Below the pieces are notes generated by a model. It saw only the letters and a list, made by a program, of their open reading frames with translations, ran no database searches and was not told where the DNA came from. The translations under genes and the position numbers were made by a program. Positions 58,915 through 64,000 of a stretch of DNA of 64,000 nucleotides are shown piece after piece; position 1 is the first letter of the stretch, and each line of letters opens with the position of its first letter. This stretch comes from a virus, in the IMG/VR virus record IMGVR_UViG_3300011013_000010, positions 1 to 64,000 of that record. The stretch is one strand, 5' to 3'.

Positions 58915-59063
58915 AAACTAAAATGCCCAAAAATCGAAATCCTTTTGCGCTCCAGGCACGATTGCGCAATGGCGCTGGTGTACACGAAAAGATCGGCAAA
59001 GCAAAGACTCGCCACGATCGCCGCAAAGCAAAGCAAAACTTGAAAGATTACAAAGATGGTTGA
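58911..59063 (+). CDS. Small basic conserved phage protein
   Basis: A 50-residue ORF, ATGA-coupled to copy 6. It encodes MPKNRNPFALQARLRNGAGV, then HEKIGKAKTRHDRRKAKQNL, a basic pattern (NPFALxARxRxGAGxHxxK) found in short proteins of many phages. Probably binds nucleic acid; role not known. Confidence 0.65.
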   Translation: MKTKMPKNRNPFALQARLRNGAGVHEKIGKAKTRHDRRKAKQNLKDYKDG

Positions 59064-59090
59064 AAAGTTGTTGTTGCCTTCGATAACATC

Positions 59091-59119
59091 TTGACTTTCA
59101 GTTTTAAACCTGTTATGGT
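59091..59119 (+). promoter_or_regulatory. Sigma70-like promoter
   Basis: TTGACT (59091-59096), 17 bp ending ACCTGT and TATGGT (59114-59119), in the gap before the TTG start at 59162. Confidence 0.55.
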
Positions 59120-59161
59120 TGGGCAGGAAGCAAGAAACTTCTTGTAGAAAAGGGTAATAAC

Positions 59162-59356
59162 TTGGAAAGAAACGAACTTGAGAAGTCCCTAGAGAAGGCT
59201 CTAGTTTATCTCAAACAGGCAGTCGCATCAAGTGACGAATGCCAACACAAGGCACGCGAGGCTCTCTCACAGGCAGATAGAGCTGCCCATCAAGTTGAAC
59301 TTGCCAAATACCTCATTGAAGGAATTCAAAAAGCCATCGGCGATCAGGAAACCTAA
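59162..59356 (+). CDS. Small coiled-coil protein (TTG start)
   Basis: A 64-residue protein starting at TTG 59162 with AAAAGGG upstream. ELEKSLEKALVYLKQAVASS and later DRAAHQVELAKYLIEGIQKA form one long amphipathic helix. No family recognised. Confidence 0.5.
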   Translation: MERNELEKSLEKALVYLKQAVASSDECQHKAREALSQADRAAHQVELAKYLIEGIQKAIGDQET

Positions 59357-59381
59357 TCTAGCAATCAGGAAAAAAGTAAAG

Positions 59382-59624
59382 ATGCCCATTGGTGTTCAAT
59401 ATACGCACCCTAAGTTTAAAAAAGGTATCTTGGTTGAGTCTACACAAGCCTACGAGCGTCAAAAGTATGGTATTGGTGTTATCCTTAAAAGACAACGATT
59501 TAAAGGACGAGATCTGCATTTATATACCATTTATTGGACAAAAACCAAAACAAAATCAAAATTTAGCGAGCCTATGTTAAGGCAAGTAAGGAGAAACAAA
59601 CAAAATGGAAAGCAATACAATTAA
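59382..59624 (+). CDS. KGI-type SH3-like small protein
   Basis: About 80 residues from ATG 59382 (SD AGGAAA); the same frame is open further upstream but runs through the preceding gene. KFKKGILVESTQAYERQKYG, IGVILKRQRF and LYTIYWTKTKTKSKFSEP match the family with 61725 and 50608 (KxGxLV...GxGVV...YxIYW). Function unknown. Confidence 0.5.
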   Translation: MPIGVQYTHPKFKKGILVESTQAYERQKYGIGVILKRQRFKGRDLHLYTIYWTKTKTKSKFSEPMLRQVRRNKQNGKQYN

Positions 59625-59802
59625 GGAAATTTTAGATAGTCTTACGTCACGCGGTGTCTTGTCGGCTGATAGTCGCAGGCAAGTGTTTGATATTCTTTTG
59701 AAGCAAGCAGGAGATTATGAGAAGAAAATCAGTCTTTTGGAATCAGATCTCAAGCGAGTAAGAGAATCACGCGACGCACTCTTGAATAAGCTAAATAAAT
59801 AA
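59605..59802 (+). CDS. Small coiled-coil protein
   Basis: A 65-residue helical protein: EILDSLTSRGVLSADSRRQV and YEKKISLLESDLKRVRESRD (heptad-like). Overlaps the KGI-type gene at its start and the next gene at its stop. No family recognised. Confidence 0.5.
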   Translation: MESNTIKEILDSLTSRGVLSADSRRQVFDILLKQAGDYEKKISLLESDLKRVRESRDALLNKLNK

Positions 59803-60377
59803 TGAAGCTTTTTGGTTCAAAATCTTCTGTATCGTTTAGGAATCAGGGGCGCTGTGAAACAATATATGGTCCACTGCCTCCTGTGCCCCTGTTTGATGTT
59901 GAGGCTGGAACTAAACAATCAATTGAACAATGTTTAAAAGAACATAAGGAGGAACATATGTCACTTTTGAAAGCCCTTGAAGCGCTCCCTTTGAATAAGG
60001 AAAACATCAACACCTTTGAAGATGCTATGGATAGCGTATATAAAAATATGCGTGAAATTATGATTTCAAAACAACTTTTGCGCGGTCCAGGCAACATTGA
60101 CAATCAGGGTTTGTTGGGTGTTGTAACACGTATGAAGGAAGACAAACTTGAACGCATTATGAAGAGTGTGAAAGGTCAAGCATTCCGCGATCAACTATTG
60201 AAGGACGGTGTACCACTTGTAGACGTAGATAAATGGTATCCTTCCCTTGAAGAATCAGAAAAGCACGCAGAAGATAGTTTAGAGGACGATCTACTCGATG
60301 TTGCCAACTACGCTATTATTTGTATTATGGTACAGCGTGGAATTTGGGGCAAACCAGTTGAAATTAAAGAAGGGTGA
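59802..60377 (+). CDS. Nucleotide-modification-associated domain protein (DUF1599-like)
   Basis: A 191-residue protein. The C-terminal half has GPGNIDNQGLLGVVTRMKED and DLLDVANYAIICIMVQRGIW, the core of the DUF1599 (nucleotide modification associated domain 1) family as I recall it, related in layout to MazG-type all-helical enzymes. It may hydrolyse or modify nucleotides. The N-terminal 60 residues are unassigned. Confidence 0.55.
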   Translation: MKLFGSKSSVSFRNQGRCETIYGPLPPVPLFDVEAGTKQSIEQCLKEHKEEHMSLLKALEALPLNKENINTFEDAMDSVYKNMREIMISKQLLRGPGNIDNQGLLGVVTRMKEDKLERIMKSVKGQAFRDQLLKDGVPLVDVDKWYPSLEESEKHAEDSLEDDLLDVANYAIICIMVQRGIWGKPVEIKEG

Positions 60378-60427
60378 TTTAGTCTAGTTTACTAATGCTT
60401 AAACGCTGAATATTCAGAAGGTCTAAA

Positions 60428-61724
<1,297 letters not shown>

Positions 61725-61732
<8 letters not shown>

Positions 61733-61964
61733 CAATGAACGTTCAGTTTATAATATCAAGAAAGGTGATTTAGTCGTACCTATTACACGTAGTTTAACTC
61801 GTAATCATAAAGGCGGACTTGGTGTTGTTTTAGAAGAGCCTCAAGTAGTTAGTCGTTCCCAAGGGGTAGTGATGAGTTATCTTATCTATTGGCAACAAAC
61901 AAGAAAAACAGCTGTTTGGGAGTTAGCTCACGGATATCTCAAACGTGTTGACAAGAAGTCTTGA
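61725..61964 (+). CDS. KGD-type SH3-like small protein
   Basis: A 79-residue protein: VYNIKKGDLVVPITRSLTRN, GGLGVVLEEPQVVS and SYLIYWQQTRKTAVWELAHG. Closest in pattern to 59382. Its final codons overlap the -35 box of the 61961 promoter. Function unknown. Confidence 0.55.
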
Positions 61965-61989
61965 CAAAATCAAAATGATCTGTTATAAT
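61961..61989 (+). promoter_or_regulatory. Promoter with AATGATCTGT spacer, leaderless gene behind
   Basis: TTGACA (61961-61966), spacer AAATCAAAATGATCTGT and TATAAT (61984-61989), a consensus promoter. ATG 61997 lies 7 bases after the -10 box. Confidence 0.85.
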
Positions 61990-61996
61990 GTTCAAA

Positions 61997-62323
61997 ATGA
62001 AATCAGAAATCACAAAAGGTGCTCTCTATCTGTTTGATGATGCTTTTCGAGCACGGCGTGCGACGGAGATGGGGACGGCGATGGGGACGGCGATGGGGAC
62101 GGCGATGGCGATGGCGACGGGGATGGTGACGGTGACGGGGATGGAGACGGTCTACCTCATAAAACATAAAGCATTTGAAAACGGTCTAGCGGTCTTAGGC
62201 GAAATCACTAAACATCCAGAAAATTCAACGTGGGATGCCTGTCAGCTATTGTTTAACAACAAAAATGGCATTAGATATGTCTACCGTTGTGAGCTTGAGA
62301 GAGCAGAAAAAGTCAACAAATAA
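61997..62323 (+). CDS. Modular repeat family copy 7 (mosaic, 15 hexamer units)
   Basis: A 108-residue member from ATG 61997 (an in-frame ATG at 61988 lies inside the -10 region). Start and post-repeat segment resemble copy 2 (DAFRARR, then the [13 protein letters not shown] region); after AAACATCC it follows copy 1 ([20 protein letters not shown]). The repeat (62062-62151) is read Met/Gly/Thr/Ala here. Probably leaderless. Confidence 0.6.
   Translation: MKSEITKGALYLFDDAFRARRATEMGTAMGTAMGTAMAMATGMVTVTGMETVYLIKHKAFENGLAVLGEITKHPENSTWDACQLLFNNKNGIRYVYRCELERAEKVNK
62062..62151 (+). repeat. GAYGGN hexamer repeat, 15 units
   Basis: Fifteen tandem GAY-GGN units with variation confined to the Y and N positions. 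Confidence 0.85.
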
Positions 62324-62376
62324 AGTTGGCACAAAATAAACACTAAACTGACTAAACAAGTCAAGAAAGATAAGTA

Positions 62377-62580
62377 ATGCGTGTTAATATTGTTGGAACC
62401 TTAGGTATTGTCGCTTTTGTAATCTTCTCTATTCTCGCTGTGTTTGCAGCATTTGAAACTAGCGCTTGTCAAGAAGCTGCTAAGGCAGAGTGTGTGATGA
62501 AGAAGTATATCCCATCGGAGTGTAAAGCGCATCGTGAAAACCAGTGTGGTCCTGAAGACTCGGTGGTTTACGTTTACTAA
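62377..62580 (+). CDS. Small exported/membrane Cys protein
   Basis: A 67-residue protein with an N-terminal hydrophobic segment (VNIVGTLGIVAFVIFSILAV) and a C-terminal part with four Cys (CQEAAKAEC, CKAHRENQC). It is likely anchored in or exported across the inner membrane, with disulphides. Function unknown. Confidence 0.55.
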   Translation: MRVNIVGTLGIVAFVIFSILAVFAAFETSACQEAAKAECVMKKYIPSECKAHRENQCGPEDSVVYVY

Positions 62581-62583
62581 GTT

Positions 62584-62715
62584 ATGGAACTTTTAGAACA
62601 TCTTTCAGTGTTGCTTATCATTTACTTTATGACTGAGGGAATGCACTATTATTGGTATGGTAGTACGATGATCAAATATATTGTGAAAAGTATTTTCAAA
62701 AAACATAACCCCTAA
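62584..62715 (+). CDS. 43-residue membrane peptide
   Basis: Short ORF starting 3 bases after the previous stop: MELLEHLSVLLIIYFMTEGM then a basic end (VKSIFKKHNP). One hydrophobic helix with positive-inside flank. Position between a coding gene and a promoter supports it; length makes it tentative. Confidence 0.45.
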   Translation: MELLEHLSVLLIIYFMTEGMHYYWYGSTMIKYIVKSIFKKHNP

Positions 62716-62717
62716 GC

Positions 62718-62746
62718 TTGACAGAATCAAAATGATCTGTTATAAT
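62718..62746 (+). promoter_or_regulatory. Promoter with AATGATCTGT spacer before moxR-like gene
   Basis: TTGACA (62718-62723), spacer GAATCAAAATGATCTGT and TATAAT (62741-62746), full consensus. Confidence 0.85.
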
Positions 62747-62793
62747 ATCTCCAGAACGATTTCTTAAATCAAAAATGAAAAGGAAAAAAACAA

Positions 62794-63999
62794 ATGTCTT
62801 CACCTGTTCTTGCAGTAGATTTTCCAACTTTTAAAAAGTATGCTCTACCCATTGCGATGGAGGGTTTCCCGGTAATGATTCGTGGTAATCACGGCATTGG
62901 TAAATCTCAAAGTGTTTATCAGCTTGTTGATGAACTTGGTTACGATGAAAAGACCAATAAGGTTAAATACTTCAGCGAACAAAAGGGCTTGGTACCTTAC
63001 ACTGTCGTTGAACGTCGAGTTTCTCAAATGACTGAGGGTGATCTTTTGGGCATCCCAGACCCTGAAGGATTTGACGTCAATGGAAAGCAGGCGAGCAAAT
63101 TTCGCCCCTTCACTTGGCTTGTCAAGGCTTGTACTGAGCCAGTCATTCTCTTTCTTGACGAGCTTGATCGTGGCATTGCTGAGGTCCGCCAAGGCTTTTT
63201 TGAGCTTGCTGACTCTCGCAAGATCGCTGGCTGGGAACTTCATCCTGGTACTCTAATCTTCTCTGCTATCAATGGCGGCGGCGAATACGCCCATCGCTAT
63301 CAAGTTAACGAACTTGGTCTTGCAGAGGCTGATCGCTGGGCAACCTTTGATCTTCGCCCGTCAGTTGAAGATTGGTTGAATTGGGGTAAGATTGAGAAAA
63401 ACGGTTCAACCAACGTGAACCATTTGATTTTGGAATTCATTCAAGTCAATCATTCTCACCTTGAACACGATGGTGACGTTGAGCCAGGCGCAAAACTTCC
63501 TTCTCGACGTTCTTGGAAGCGATTGAATGACTGTTTGGTTCAACGTGGAGTTTTGGAACAGAAGGGTATCGATCCTCAAGCAATCCGTTTTATGGGTGAT
63601 GCCTTTGTTGGTATTGAAGCAGCTGGCGAGTTTGCCGATTTTGTTGCAAACTATAAGTTTCAGGTTTCGCCTGAAGATATTATCGATGAGGGAAAATGGA
63701 AAGAAACTAAGGGCTGGACTATGAATCAGCATCTTTCTTTGGCTGATAAAATGGAGCGAAACAAAAGCTTTGCAACTGTCCTTGAGGGCGACCGCCTAGA
63801 AAACTTTTGTCGCTGGTTTATCACTCTCCCTTCAGAAGTCGCTATGAAAGTGTTCAACGCTTTGGCTGATGGTCCTCAAGAGAATACGATTAACGTCCAT
63901 AGCTTCGTTGTTAAGCCTGAAAAGGGTAGCAGAGCTAAGAAAAAGAGTGTCTCTGACTTTATCTGCACTTTGCTCACTGGCACTGACACTGAGCATTAA
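62794..63999 (+). CDS. MoxR-like AAA+ ATPase
   Basis: A 401-residue protein complete within the window. Walker A is MIRGNHGIGKSQSVYQLVDE, Walker B PVILFLDELDRGIAEVRQGF with the following ELADSRKI, then a sensor 1 IFSAINGGG and LAEADRWATFDLRPS. This is the MoxR/CbbQ class, which in bacteria and phages normally works with a VWA-domain partner encoded next door; the next gene is outside the window. SD AAAAGGAAAA and a consensus promoter lie upstream. Confidence 0.78.
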   Translation: MSSPVLAVDFPTFKKYALPIAMEGFPVMIRGNHGIGKSQSVYQLVDELGYDEKTNKVKYFSEQKGLVPYTVVERRVSQMTEGDLLGIPDPEGFDVNGKQASKFRPFTWLVKACTEPVILFLDELDRGIAEVRQGFFELADSRKIAGWELHPGTLIFSAINGGGEYAHRYQVNELGLAEADRWATFDLRPSVEDWLNWGKIEKNGSTNVNHLILEFIQVNHSHLEHDGDVEPGAKLPSRRSWKRLNDCLVQRGVLEQKGIDPQAIRFMGDAFVGIEAAGEFADFVANYKFQVSPEDIIDEGKWKETKGWTMNQHLSLADKMERNKSFATVLEGDRLENFCRWFITLPSEVAMKVFNALADGPQENTINVHSFVVKPEKGSRAKKKSVSDFICTLLTGTDTEH

Positions 64000-64000
64000 A

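Noticed and set aside
59232-59381. Upstream extension of the gene at 59382
   Set aside because: Open by chance through the preceding gene; the internal ATG 59382 has an SD and gives the family-like N-terminus.

Overview
This window reads as one continuous stretch of a large, lytic, T4-like (contractile-tailed) phage genome. Every supported gene lies on the + strand, genes are packed with ATGA overlaps or gaps of a few bases, and I see no tRNA, rRNA, CRISPR array or integrase. Identity rests on a tail sheath/tube/baseplate set followed by a UvsX/RecA-like recombinase, a gp32-like protein, a DnaB-like helicase and nucleotide enzymes. Two encoded lipoproteins, one with MopE-type Cys/Asp repeats plus a VWA domain, suggest a Gram-negative host, possibly from the myxobacterial/deltaproteobacterial side; that host guess is inference only.

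Layout. 1-7.6 kb: neck proteins, tail terminator candidate, sheath, tube, and a tail-chaperone-like gene pair with a possible programmed frameshift. 7.7-16.4 kb: tape measure, baseplate/hub proteins, unassigned virion proteins. 16.4-23.9 kb: family A DNA polymerase without exonuclease, NTP-pyrophosphatase-like protein, a distant tubulin/FtsZ-like protein, ssDNA-binding protein, recombinase, 5'-3' exonuclease, helicase. 23.9-27.7 kb: an AT-richer block with a class II (B12) ribonucleotide reductase, an HNH endonuclease and a restriction-endonuclease-like/methyltransferase pair. 27.7-31.9 kb: GroES-like protein, ThyX and a nucleotidyltransferase-like protein. 31.9-37.4 kb: a DNA polymerase III alpha (DnaE) broken into four reading frames, joined on paper by two split inteins, with a Vsr-like homing endonuclease in the second split. 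37.4-42.8 kb: two more adenine methyltransferases, dUTPase, a decayed GIY-YIG endonuclease, an IMPDH/GMP reductase-like protein and a sigma region 4-like protein. 42.8-50 kb: acidic scaffold-like protein, a promoter-to-terminator small RNA candidate, a triple CCHC zinc-knuckle protein, ClpP-like protease, amidase endolysin, PD-(D/E)xK protein and GroEL. 50-64 kb: many small genes, glutaredoxin, a seven-copy modular gene family with a hypervariable hexamer repeat, two lipoproteins, a VanY-like peptidase and two AAA+ ATPases.

How it works together. DnaE, the PolA-like enzyme, helicase, exonuclease, ssDNA-binding protein and recombinase form a replication/recombination set, fed by NrdJ, ThyX, dUTPase, glutaredoxin and IMPDH-like enzymes. 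GroEL/GroES-like proteins and ClpP probably support folding and maturation. The amidase and perhaps the VanY-like peptidase act on peptidoglycan. Expression appears to use a recurring sigma70-like promoter (TTGACA, 17 bp, TATAAT-like) whose spacer often contains a fixed AATGATCTGT element; four genes begin about where transcription should start, so they may be leaderless. A second motif, ACTATTTACT, precedes virion and other cassettes and may be a late promoter.

The most unusual items are the doubly trans-spliced DnaE, the seven-copy family whose repeat varies only synonymously in a frame that is not the ORF's own frame, the promoter family, and the small RNA cassette. All assignments come from reading the sequence by eye; no homology search was run.
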